9,337 bases of DNA from Hydrogenophaga sp. (GTDB lineage: Bacteria > Pseudomonadota > Gammaproteobacteria > Burkholderiales > Burkholderiaceae_C). The notes below the pieces were generated by a model. The model was not told the DNA's origin, searched no databases, and saw nothing but the letters and a program-made list of their open reading frames with translations. Location of the stretch: the NCBI GenBank assembly GCA_011390855.1, contig JAABRN010000485.1, positions 1-9,337 of the forward strand. The letters run 5' to 3'. Positions 1-6,661 of the stretch are shown piece by piece; within the stretch, counting starts at the first letter, position 1, and every line of letters begins with the position of its first letter. The position numbers and the translations under genes are program-made.

Positions 1-69
1 CGCCTGGCGCGAGGTGCTGGCCTGAAATCTGTTGAAGCGCGAAGCTCTTGCCGAGGCTGAGCCCCTCGC

Positions 70-1377
70 CTACTTGCCCAGCAGCTTGAACACGTCCCGC
101 GCAGCCGAAACCGTATCGGCAATATCCTGCGCCGTGTGCGCGGCACTCACGAACCCGGCTTCGTACAGCGCAGGGGCGATGTACACACCACGGTCGAGCA
201 AACCATGGAACAGGGTGTTGAAACGTGGGCCGTCGGTGGTCATGACCTTGGCGTAGTTCTGCGGCAACTCGTCGAACAGGAAAAATCCGAACATGCCGCC
301 CTGGCTGTCGCCGCACATCGTCACGCCCTCGGCCGCGGCGGCAGACGTGAGGCCGCTCACCAGGGATTGTGTGGTGGCTGTCAGTTGCTCAAAAAAGCCC
401 GGCTTGCTGATCTCCTTCAGCGTGGCCAGTCCGCAGGCCGTGGCCACCGGGTTGCCACTCAGGGTGCCCGCCTGGTAAACGCCACCCAGCGGCGCCAGTT
501 GTTCCATGACCGCACGCTTGGCGCCGAAGGCGGCCAGCGGCATGCCCCCGCCAATCACCTTGCCCATCACCGTCATGTCTGGTTCGAACCCCGGAATCAA
601 CTGCGCATAGACACTCTGCGCCCCGCCGAGCGCCACCCGGAAACCTGTCATCACCTCGTCAAAGGCGAGCAGGGCACCGTGCTGCGTGCACAGTTCGCGG
701 CAGCGCTTCATGAACGGCACGCTGGCGCGCACGAAATTCATGTTGCCTGCGATGGGCTCGATCATCAGGCAGGCCACTTCTGGACCATGTTCTGCAAATG
801 CCGCTTCCAGTTGTTCGATGTTGTTGTACTCCAGCACCAGCGTGTGCTGCACCACCTCGGGCGGAACACCGGCACTCGTCGGGTTGCCAAACGTGGCCAG
901 ACCAGAGCCTGCCTTGACCAGCAGCGCGTCTGCATGGCCGTGGTAGCAGCCCTCGAATTTGATGATCTTCTTGCGCCCGGTGGCACCGCGTGCGAGGCGG
1001 ATCGCGCTCATGCCAGCTTCGGTGCCCGAACTCACCAGACGCACCATGTCGATGCTGGGAACCAGCGCGATGATGGCTTCGGCGAGTTCGACTTCGCGCT
1101 CTGTGGGCGCGCCAAACGAGAAGCCGTCAAGCACCGCTTTCTGCACCGCCTCCACCACGGCCGGGTGGCCATGCCCCAGGATCATCGGGCCCCAGGATCC
1201 GATGTAGTCGATGTAGCGCTGACCGTTGGCGTCCCAGAAATAGGCGCCTTCTGCACGTTGAACAAAACGAGGTGTTCCACCCACTGCGCGGAACGCGCGG
1301 ACAGGCGAATTCACGCCGCCAGGGATCAGTGCTTTGGCGCGTTCGAAGAGTTGCAGGTTTCGGTCAGGTGAGGTCAT
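70..1377 (-). CDS. hemL: Glutamate-1-semialdehyde 2,1-aminomutase (HemL)
   Basis: This cytoplasmic PLP enzyme converts glutamate-1-semialdehyde to 5-aminolevulinate, the last step of the C5 (tRNA-Glu) route into haem and other tetrapyrroles. The 435-residue length is normal for the family. It opens with the typical [20 protein letters not shown] block at residues 10-29. Visible motifs are SSGTEA at 116-121 (PLP phosphate region), YHGH at 145-148, FDE at 239-241 (the Asp that contacts the pyridine nitrogen), the Schiff-base lysine K273 in [10 protein letters not shown], and GTLSGNP at 304-310. No key residue is missing. The ATG at 1375-1377 gives the expected N-terminus, although I see no clear Shine-Dalgarno sequence upstream. 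It lies downstream of the ThiD-like gene on the same strand, 184 bases away, so cotranscription is possible but not shown. The identification is very secure. Confidence 0.98.
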   Translation of the reverse strand: MTSPDRNLQLFERAKALIPGGVNSPVRAFRAVGGTPRFVQRAEGAYFWDANGQRYIDYIGSWGPMILGHGHPAVVEAVQKAVLDGFSFGAPTEREVELAEAIIALVPSIDMVRLVSSGTEAGMSAIRLARGATGRKKIIKFEGCYHGHADALLVKAGSGLATFGNPTSAGVPPEVVQHTLVLEYNNIEQLEAAFAEHGPEVACLMIEPIAGNMNFVRASVPFMKRCRELCTQHGALLAFDEVMTGFRVALGGAQSVYAQLIPGFEPDMTVMGKVIGGGMPLAAFGAKRAVMEQLAPLGGVYQAGTLSGNPVATACGLATLKEISKPGFFEQLTATTQSLVSGLTSAAAAEGVTMCGDSQGGMFGFFLFDELPQNYAKVMTTDGPRFNTLFHGLLDRGVYIAPALYEAGFVSAAHTAQDIADTVSAARDVFKLLGK

Positions 1378-1506
1378 GGTGTGGTCAAGGGTGATTTGCT
1401 TCAGGTGCTACCGGTGCGTAGCTCCTGGATGGTGCCGGAGATTGAATAGCCTCGCATGAAAACGCCCGATCCAGAGACACCGAGGAGCCAGCTCAACCAT
1501 GCATCT

Positions 1507-1536
1507 GGCGCCTCCCACCTTCAGGGGGGTGGCGCC
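1507..1536 (-). terminator. Imperfect GC-rich hairpin downstream of the ThiD-like gene
   Basis: GGCGCC at 1507-1512 pairs with GGCGCC at 1531-1536. Pairing continues inward with C/G pairs interrupted by two mismatches and closes on a very small loop around 1521-1522. An alternative fold gives nine pairs with a four-base bulge. It starts 26 bases past the stop of the ThiD-like gene. There is no U-run on either strand, so it is not a classical intrinsic terminator. It could attenuate or protect the ThiD-like transcript before hemL. Apart from this, the gap 1378-1561 holds a small GCTAC/GTAGC stem at 1407-1422 and nothing else I can name; I see no convincing hemL promoter. Confidence 0.3.
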
Positions 1537-1561
1537 GAACGGGCCGCGGGGGGCGTCCAAG

Positions 1562-2503
1562 TCAATGCCGTGTCGTGTCCAGGGGAAAGTCCTCGGCATC
1601 GAGAGTGCTGTCCGACGCGTTTTCGTTCGCTTCAGTGGCTTCGTCGTCCTCATCTTCGTGGGCCCAGAAAAGACGGTCGGGCACGGCGTGTCCCATGCCT
1701 GGTTGGAACCCGGCGTCCAGGCACTGGTCCAGGTAGGTCAGGGCTTCCGCGCAGGCGGCTTGCAAATCGGCTCCCGCTGCAATCAACGCACACAAGGCTG
1801 CCGACAAGGTATCGCCAGCACCGCTGAATGTGGCCTCAAAGCGTTCATAACGTGCACTGGCGAGCACGGTTTCGGGTGAGGCGAGGTGGCTCTCCAGGTA
1901 TTGATCGGCCGCATTGAAGCCGGTCACCAGCGTGTAAGGCACACCGTGCACCGCGGCGGCCCGGGCTACCTCGCGCGCATTCGGTGCCCGATCCCCTTCC
2001 CAGTCGGGAAGCAGCCACCTGCACAAGGTGCTGTGGTTGCCCACCAGCACCGTGGTCTGGGGAAGCAGCAACTCGGTGCATGCATCCAGATAGGTCTCGA
2101 TCGCCAGTTCGTCCCACCACGACAGGTCGGGCATGTAGGCGATCACCGGCACTTCCGAATAGTCGGTCGTGATCTCGGCAATGGCACTGAGGTTCTCGGG
2201 GCTGCCCACGAAGCCGACCTTGAAAGCCTGCACGGGCATGTCTTCCAGTGCGCAGCGGGCCTGATCGGTGAGCGCTTCTTCGTCGAACGCGATGTGGTCG
2301 TGAATGTCGGAAGTGTCCCGGATGTAGGTACCGGTCACCACGGGCAGCACGTGGGCTGACGCGCTCGACATGGCGGTCAGGTCGGCACTGAGGCCCCCCG
2401 CTCCGCTGGGGTCGTTGGCGTTGAACACCATGACACAGGGCAGAGAGGCTTCACCCGGTTCGATCACAGGCTTGGCCGCTGGGGTTTCGGGAATGTCGGG
2501 CAT
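1562..2503 (-). CDS. thiD: Divergent ThiD-like (ribokinase-fold) kinase
   Basis: The 313-residue product has the layout of the ThiD/PdxK branch of the ribokinase superfamily. ThiD phosphorylates hydroxymethylpyrimidine and then its monophosphate in thiamine synthesis. Visible are NDPSGAGGLSAD at 30-41 (ThiD: GxDPSGGAGIQAD), VKVGF-like KVGFVG at 95-100, and the anion-hole loop FSGAGDTLSAAL at 227-238. Several ThiD positions differ: the catalytic Cys of GTGC is Asp231, the pyrimidine-contacting Gln is Arg62, the Met of KIGM is Phe98, and the DPVMxxxSGD block is replaced by MPDLSWWDE at 124-132. Residues 281-313 form an acidic tail. The fold is secure; HMP kinase activity is doubtful, so the symbol reflects homology only. 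I chose the ATG at 2503; an ATG at 2431 (Met25) would begin five residues before the motif. Longer starts up to 2668 would run into the rubredoxin gene and look spurious. No Shine-Dalgarno is visible for either start. Confidence 0.75.
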   Translation of the reverse strand: MPDIPETPAAKPVIEPGEASLPCVMVFNANDPSGAGGLSADLTAMSSASAHVLPVVTGTYIRDTSDIHDHIAFDEEALTDQARCALEDMPVQAFKVGFVGSPENLSAIAEITTDYSEVPVIAYMPDLSWWDELAIETYLDACTELLLPQTTVLVGNHSTLCRWLLPDWEGDRAPNAREVARAAAVHGVPYTLVTGFNAADQYLESHLASPETVLASARYERFEATFSGAGDTLSAALCALIAAGADLQAACAEALTYLDQCLDAGFQPGMGHAVPDRLFWAHEDEDDEATEANENASDSTLDAEDFPLDTTRH

Positions 2504-2611
2504 GAGGGGTGAGGGAAGTGGTCCCGGCCACAAAGCCTGGGCGGTTGCCGACGCACATCGGAAGGTCCAGCGTGTCACTGGTCGGACAGGCGCCGGATGG
2601 ACGGTAACCTG

Positions 2612-2640
2612 ATCGATACAATCGCCACATTCTATGACAA
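2612..2640. promoter_or_regulatory. Putative promoter elements in the divergent thiD-like/rubredoxin gap
   Basis: The interval 2504-2633 separates two genes transcribed away from each other and should hold both promoters. On the plus strand, TACAAT at 2617-2622 matches five of six bases of the sigma-70 -10 box, but no -35 box sits at normal spacing. On the minus strand, TTGTCA (complement of 2635-2640) matches five of six -35 bases, followed 16 bases later by a poor TATCGA. These are matches by eye in a short region, so confidence is low. If the plus-strand box is real, transcription would start near 2629, which favours a rubredoxin start at 2649 or 2655 over 2634. Confidence 0.25.
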
Positions 2641-2828
2641 TGCCCCCCATGAACATGACCGAAACCAAGACTTGGATGTGCCTGATTTGCGGCTGGATTT
2701 ACGACGAAGCTTCTGGCGCAGTCGAGCACGGCATTGCACCCGGAACGCCATGGGCTCAAGTACCCATGAATTGGACCTGCCCGGAGTGTGGCGCCCGCAA
2801 GGAAGATTTTGAGATGGTTCAAATTTGA
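2634..2828 (+). CDS. Rubredoxin
   Basis: This is a small cytoplasmic electron carrier that binds one iron through four cysteines. The two knuckles are CLICG (C16, C19) and CPECG (C49, C52), counted from the first ATG. Also present are the family's GWIYDE after the first pair, GIAPGT with a following Trp, the Trp before the second pair, and the closing DFEMVQI. There are four in-frame ATGs, at 2634, 2640, 2649 and 2655. The listed coordinates use the longest form (64 residues). The 57-residue form from 2655 is closest to the usual length of about 55, and none has a clear ribosome binding site, so the exact start is open. It is transcribed away from the ThiD-like gene and towards pilG, 170 bases upstream of it. 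Its redox partner cannot be read from the window. Confidence 0.93.
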   Translation: MTMPPMNMTETKTWMCLICGWIYDEASGAVEHGIAPGTPWAQVPMNWTCPECGARKEDFEMVQI

Positions 2829-2888
2829 TGTTTTGAATTGCCTCTTAATTAACGCTTCGCCCGCAATGTTCATTCGCCAAGGCCCCTG

Positions 2889-2911
2889 TCTGCAAGTGAT
2901 GCAGATATGAT
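2889..2911 (+). promoter_or_regulatory. Perfect dyad abutting a -10-like hexamer upstream of pilG
   Basis: TCTGCA at 2889-2894 and TGCAGA at 2900-2905 form a perfect 6-bp inverted repeat around AGTGA. It is followed at once by TATGAT (2906-2911), which matches five of six bases of the sigma-70 -10 box. The dyad fills the 17 bases that would separate -35 and -10, but the -35 slot (CCCCTG) is poor, which would fit an activator-dependent promoter or chance. A second small hairpin, CTGGC (2926-2930) with GCCAG (2937-2941), lies further down the leader. I see no terminator or further gene in 2829-2998. Confidence 0.3.
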
Positions 2912-2984
2912 CTCGCCGACCAAGACTGGCCCGAGCGCCAGCCATGATGTCAGAGCTGTGCGCCTCCTGCCCTGTCCGTTAACT

Positions 2985-2988
2985 GGAG
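2985..2988 (+). promoter_or_regulatory. Shine-Dalgarno supporting the GTG start of pilG
   Basis: GGAG lies ten bases upstream of the GTG at 2999. The spacing is slightly long but usable. It supports the GTG start, which also gives the right N-terminus for a receiver domain. Confidence 0.6.
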
Positions 2989-2998
2989 TGACCTGATC

Positions 2999-3394
2999 GT
3001 GAGCACGACACCTGCATACAAAGTCCTCGTTGTGGACGACAGCAACACCATCCGCCGCAGTGCAGAGATTTTTTTGAAGCAAGGTGGGCACGAAGTGCTG
3101 TTGGCGGACGACGGTTTTGATGCGTTGGCAAAGATCAATGACTACCAGCCCGACCTCGTGTTCTGCGACATCCTCATGCCCCGGCTCGACGGCTACCAGA
3201 CCTGCGCCATCATCAAACGCAACGCCCGGTTTGCCAACATTCCCGTCGTGATGCTTTCGTCCAAGGATGGCGTGTTCGACAAGGCGCGTGGCCGCATGGT
3301 CGGATCACAGGACTACCTCACCAAGCCGTTCACCAAAGACCAACTGTTGCAAGCCGTGCAGCAGTATGGAGCCAACCTCACCGGAGCAGTCTGA
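2999..3394 (+). CDS. pilG: Twitching motility response regulator PilG
   Basis: This is a stand-alone receiver (REC) protein of 131 residues with no output domain, phosphorylated by the PilL/ChpA kinase. In the Pseudomonas Pil-Chp system PilG promotes pilus extension and cAMP signalling. All receiver landmarks are present: the acidic pair D13-D14 in VVDDS, the phospho-acceptor D57 in FCDILMP, the Ser/Thr switch at S87 in MLSSKDG, and K109 in YLTKPF. The motif SSKDGVFDKARGRMVG after strand 4 is typical of PilG rather than PilH or CheY. It is the first gene of the operon, starts with GTG, and its stop overlaps the start of pilH by one base. Assignment as PilG rests on gene order as well as sequence. 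Confidence 0.93.
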   Translation: MSTTPAYKVLVVDDSNTIRRSAEIFLKQGGHEVLLADDGFDALAKINDYQPDLVFCDILMPRLDGYQTCAIIKRNARFANIPVVMLSSKDGVFDKARGRMVGSQDYLTKPFTKDQLLQAVQQYGANLTGAV

Positions 3395-3396
3395 TG
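3383..3396 (+). promoter_or_regulatory. pilG/pilH translational coupling site
   Basis: GGAG at 3383-3386 lies seven bases before the pilH ATG (3394-3396), inside the end of pilG. The TGA stop of pilG (3392-3394) shares its A with that ATG. This predicts coupled translation of the two regulators in similar amounts. Confidence 0.65.
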
Positions 3397-3759
3397 CCTA
3401 TCCAAAAAGTCCTTGTTGTTGATGACTCAAAAACCGAGCTCATGGTTCTGTCGGACCTGTTGGGTAAAAACGGCTACAGCGTGCGCACCGCCGAGAATGC
3501 GGATGAAGCCTTTCGTCGGCTAAGCGAGGAAAAGCCTGACTTGATCCTGATGGACGTTGTGATGCCCGGTCAGAATGGCTTTCAGTTGACTCGGGCCATC
3601 ACCCGGGACCCGCAGTATTCCAATATTCCCATCATCATGTGCACCAGCAAAGATCAGGAAACCGACCGCGTCTGGGGCATGCGCCAAGGCGCTCGTGATT
3701 ACGTCACCAAGCCGGTCGATGCCGAGGAACTGATGTCCAAGATCCGGGCGCTGGGCTGA
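3394..3759 (+). CDS. pilH: Twitching motility response regulator PilH
   Basis: This second stand-alone receiver has 121 residues. In Pseudomonas, PilH opposes PilG by favouring pilus retraction and probably acts partly as a phosphate sink. Visible are the acidic pair D10-D11, the phospho-acceptor D54 in LMDVVMPGQNGFQ, T84 in MCTSKDQETD, and K106 in YVTKPVD. The stretch CTSKDQETDRVWGMRQGA is characteristic of PilH. Together with its place directly after pilG, this separates it from CheY. It is a different protein from PilG, not a recent tandem copy: only the receiver core is shared. Start and ribosome binding site are clear. Confidence 0.92.
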   Translation: MPIQKVLVVDDSKTELMVLSDLLGKNGYSVRTAENADEAFRRLSEEKPDLILMDVVMPGQNGFQLTRAITRDPQYSNIPIIMCTSKDQETDRVWGMRQGARDYVTKPVDAEELMSKIRALG

Positions 3760-3789
3760 AGCCCCGAGCGCGACCCTCGCACACCGAGC

Positions 3790-4323
3790 ATGGCCAACAG
3801 ACAGTCACTCAAAGACCTTCAGGAACGACTGGCCCAGCGCCTGTCGGCAGCCAAAACCGAAGCTGTCAGCGCTTCCTGGCTCGCTGTGGAGGCTGGTGGG
3901 CAACGCTTCCTCCTGCCACTTGTTCAGTCCGGAGAGATCTTTCCTTGGGCTGCGGTGCAGGATGTGCCCTACACCAAGGCTTGGTATCTTGGTGTTTCCA
4001 GTTTGCGTGGGGGCTTGCATGGCGTGATCGACCTGGCCAGGCTGGTCGGTGGAGTTGCCGGAGCGGGGCCCCACACCGAGCGGATCACCTCCGAATCCCG
4101 TCTCGTGAGCTTCCATCATGCGCTAGGCGTCAATGCCGTGATGTTGATTGACCGACTGCTGGGGTTGAGGAACCCCGCGAACTTCAGCATGCTGGCGCAG
4201 GTGCCTGAAGGTGTGCCCACCTATGTTTCCCGGTGCCTGCTCGACGTGCAGGGCCAGACATGGCTAGAAATTGATCTCCAGGGCTTGTCGACGGAGCCGG
4301 AGTTTCTCGCCATTGCAGCCTGA
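3790..4323 (+). CDS. pilI: CheW-like adaptor PilI
   Basis: This is a 177-residue protein with a single CheW domain (about residues 28-170) after a short helical N-terminus. CheW proteins bridge a chemoreceptor and its kinase, so PilI should link PilJ to PilL at the cell pole. Key features are the opening strand [16 protein letters not shown] at 29-44 and the signature [18 protein letters not shown] at 68-85, which corresponds to the CheW G-x-x-N-L-R-G-x-x-x-x-V-I-D-L motif. A second half contains [11 protein letters not shown] at 117-127, and WLEIDLQGL at 158-166 matches the final CheW strand. It starts 30 bases after pilH. The ribosome binding site is weak, with only a GAG very close to the ATG. 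Sequence and position agree on PilI. Confidence 0.88.
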   Translation: MANRQSLKDLQERLAQRLSAAKTEAVSASWLAVEAGGQRFLLPLVQSGEIFPWAAVQDVPYTKAWYLGVSSLRGGLHGVIDLARLVGGVAGAGPHTERITSESRLVSFHHALGVNAVMLIDRLLGLRNPANFSMLAQVPEGVPTYVSRCLLDVQGQTWLEIDLQGLSTEPEFLAIAA

Positions 4324-4366
4324 GGCTTGTGGCGTCAAACGCCGCAGCCCAGACTTTATTTTTGTT

Positions 4367-4372
4367 GGAAGG
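4367..4372 (+). promoter_or_regulatory. Strong Shine-Dalgarno fixing the pilJ start
   Basis: GGAAGG is followed by seven bases (six T and a C) and the ATG at 4380. It decides the start: the open frame extends back to a GTG at 4329, but that start has no such site and lies only five bases past the pilI stop. Confidence 0.75.
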
Positions 4373-4379
4373 TTTTTTC

Positions 4380-6626
4380 ATGGCCACGATCGATCGATTC
4401 CAGGGACTGTTCAAGAAGAATACGGGTGACGAACCAGACCTGTCGAACGCCACCGATCAGGAGATCGCCGAGATGGCGGCCGCCCGTCTTTCACCCCGAC
4501 CACTGGATGGTTCCGAGCCCTATTCATCAGATGAAAAGGGCGGTTCGGGTTCGTCGGCCGGATTGGTCACGCTTCCTTTGCTGGGGTCCAAGCCTGCTGA
4601 TCAGCATCAGCGTACCCTGGCAGTCTTGCTCGCTGTGGGTCTCATTTTCCTGGGCGCGTTGACCTTCTTCATCTTGAGCCAGACGGACAAGACCAGTCAG
4701 CAGGTGGCTGCCAGCGGTCAGGCATTGATGCAGTCGCAGCGTCTTGCGAAGAGCGTGTCTCAGGCACTGGTGGGAAGCCCTGAAGCCTTCTCCGAAGTGA
4801 AGGACAGTTCGACCGTGTTGGCTCGTAACGTCCGCGGTCTGCAGCAGGGTGACAACGAGTTGGGCATTGATGCTGCTGGTGCCGCATTCGATCCCTTGCT
4901 GACCGATCTGCTCCCCAAGGTGGATCTTGCCGAACGCAATGCAGCAGCGGTGCTGGAACAAGAGCCCGTTTTGACCCAGGTGGGTGCCGCTCTGGGCACC
5001 ATCAACCGGCAATCGTCCGACCTGCTCGAAATTGCAGAGACCATTTCATCGCTCAAGTTGCAGCAGAGCGCGCCAGCAGTGGAAATCGCTGCGTCGGGCC
5101 AGCTGGTGATGTTGACGCAGCGGATTGGTAAATCGGCCAACGAATTCCTGACGCTCGAAGGCGTGAGTCCTGAAGCGGTGTTCTTGCTGGGCAAAGACTT
5201 GAACACATTCAAGGAGATCTCCGAAGGTTTGCTCAATGGCAGCGAAGAACTGCGTCTTGCCCCTGCCCGGGACGCGCAGATCAGGGAGAGTCTGGAAGCC
5301 TTGCTGGCTCTCTACGAACAAACCCGTACGGAAGCCGGTGCGATTCTGGGCAACCTCCAGGGCCTCGTGTCTGCGCGTGAAGCCCAGGCCAGCATCATTT
5401 CCGACAGCGAACCGCTGCGATTGGGTTTGCAACAATTGCAGAGCGATCTCTCGTCACGCGCCGGCTTGGGTGCGGGTGAGCTGGCTGCTCTGATCATTTC
5501 TGCCCTGTTTGCTCTGTTGTGCGCAGGCGGTCTGGCCTATGTGCAGCTGCTGGACAGTCGCCAACGTCAGCTGGTTGCAGAGAGTCAGCGAGTGGAGGCC
5601 GAGTCGCTCGAGCAGGATGCCAAGCGCGTCAACGATGCCAACCAGGCGGCCATTTTGCGATTGATGAACGAACTGCAGACAGTGGCTGAAGGGGACTTGA
5701 CACAAGAAGCCACTGTGACCGAAGACATCACTGGCGCCATTGCTGACTCGGTGAACTACACAGTGGAAGAACTGCGTTCGCTGGTGGGCAACGTGCAGGC
5801 CACGGCCACCCGAGTTGCACAAACGACGTCGGCGGTGGAGAGCACCTCCACCGAGCTGTTGGCGGCCTCTACCGAACAGCTTCGTGAGATTCGCGAAACC
5901 GGTCAGTCGGTGCTGGAAATGGCGCAACGAATCAACCAGGTGTCGGGACAGGCGCAAGAGTCGGCCTCGGTGGCCCGCACTTCTCTGGAAGCTGCCGAAT
6001 CCGGTCTGCAGGCTGTGCAGGACGCCATCGGCGGTATGAACGCCATCCGGGACCAGATCCAGGAAACGTCCAAGCGCATCAAGCGGCTGGGTGAGTCTTC
6101 ACAGGAAATTGGCGAAATCACCGAACTGATTTCCGACATTACCGAACAGACGAACGTGTTGGCCCTGAACGCCGCCATCCAGGCCGCGTCGGCCGGTGAA
6201 GCCGGTCGAGGCTTCTCGGTGGTTGCGGAAGAGGTGCAGCGACTGGCCGAGCGTTCTGCGGATGCAACGCGTCAGATTTCGGCACTGGTGAAGGCCATTC
6301 AGACCGACACGCAGGATGCCGTGGCCGCCATGGAGCGTTCCACGCAGGGTGTGGTGGAAGGGGCGAAGCTGTCGGACAACGCCGGTACTGCACTCTCCGA
6401 GATCGATCGCGTGTCGCGCCGACTCGCCGAGCTGATTGAGCAGATTTCTGATGCTGCTTCCCGTGAGGCCGAATCTGCCAACGAGGTGGCGGGCAGCATT
6501 CAGCACATTTTTGCGGTGACGGAACAAACCGGTGAAGGTACGCGTTCGACGGCCCATCAGGTGCGCGAACTGTCCGCCATGGCCGAAGAACTGCGCCAGT
6601 CGGTGGCTCGATTCAAGATCGCCTGA
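4380..6626 (+). CDS. pilJ: Type IV pilus methyl-accepting chemoreceptor PilJ
   Basis: This is the 748-residue inner-membrane receptor of the Pil-Chp system. Order of parts: a long hydrophilic N-terminus (1-78), a first transmembrane helix at about 80-99, a periplasmic region of about 265 residues, a second transmembrane helix at about 367-390, a HAMP region at about 393-465, and a cytoplasmic signalling coiled coil to the end. The periplasmic part contains two PilJ-type repeats, AASGQ at 110-114 and at 237-241, each followed by a Met, QR and KS at similar spacing. The signalling tip is intact ([20 protein letters not shown] at 591-610, then GFSVVAEEV). There is no C-terminal CheR/CheB-docking pentapeptide. 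The N-terminus before the first membrane helix is much longer than I recall for Pseudomonas PilJ. The start at 4380 is chosen on its strong ribosome binding site. Confidence 0.95.
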   Translation: MATIDRFQGLFKKNTGDEPDLSNATDQEIAEMAAARLSPRPLDGSEPYSSDEKGGSGSSAGLVTLPLLGSKPADQHQRTLAVLLAVGLIFLGALTFFILSQTDKTSQQVAASGQALMQSQRLAKSVSQALVGSPEAFSEVKDSSTVLARNVRGLQQGDNELGIDAAGAAFDPLLTDLLPKVDLAERNAAAVLEQEPVLTQVGAALGTINRQSSDLLEIAETISSLKLQQSAPAVEIAASGQLVMLTQRIGKSANEFLTLEGVSPEAVFLLGKDLNTFKEISEGLLNGSEELRLAPARDAQIRESLEALLALYEQTRTEAGAILGNLQGLVSAREAQASIISDSEPLRLGLQQLQSDLSSRAGLGAGELAALIISALFALLCAGGLAYVQLLDSRQRQLVAESQRVEAESLEQDAKRVNDANQAAILRLMNELQTVAEGDLTQEATVTEDITGAIADSVNYTVEELRSLVGNVQATATRVAQTTSAVESTSTELLAASTEQLREIRETGQSVLEMAQRINQVSGQAQESASVARTSLEAAESGLQAVQDAIGGMNAIRDQIQETSKRIKRLGESSQEIGEITELISDITEQTNVLALNAAIQAASAGEAGRGFSVVAEEVQRLAERSADATRQISALVKAIQTDTQDAVAAMERSTQGVVEGAKLSDNAGTALSEIDRVSRRLAELIEQISDAASREAESANEVAGSIQHIFAVTEQTGEGTRSTAHQVRELSAMAEELRQSVARFKIA

Positions 6627-6661
6627 ACCACTCCCGAGCCTCCGAACACATCGATACCAAC

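Noticed and set aside
1..25. Possible tail of a convergent plus-strand gene, reading A-W-R-E-V-L-A then TGA
   Set aside because: Only seven codons are visible, which is too little to separate coding from chance.
52..68. CGAGG/CCTCG stem just after the hemL stop as a terminator
   Set aside because: The stem is only 5 bp, with a 7-base loop and no U-run. It is too weak to call.
136..1371. A 411-codon open frame on the plus strand, antisense to hemL
   Set aside because: It mirrors the hemL codons and gives a His/Arg-rich product with no recognisable motif, while hemL is unmistakable on the other strand.
2504..2668. N-terminal extension of the ThiD-like protein by up to 55 residues
   Set aside because: The extension would cover the whole divergent promoter gap and overlap the start of the rubredoxin gene. 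Its sequence does not resemble the family, and a good in-frame ATG exists at 2503.
2866..2910. A 14-codon open frame in the pilG leader as a leader peptide
   Set aside because: It has no ribosome binding site or attenuator-like codon run, and it overlaps the dyad and -10-like box.
4329..4379. GTG start for PilJ 17 codons upstream
   Set aside because: It has no ribosome binding site and begins five bases after the pilI stop, whereas the ATG at 4380 is preceded by GGAAGG at ideal spacing.
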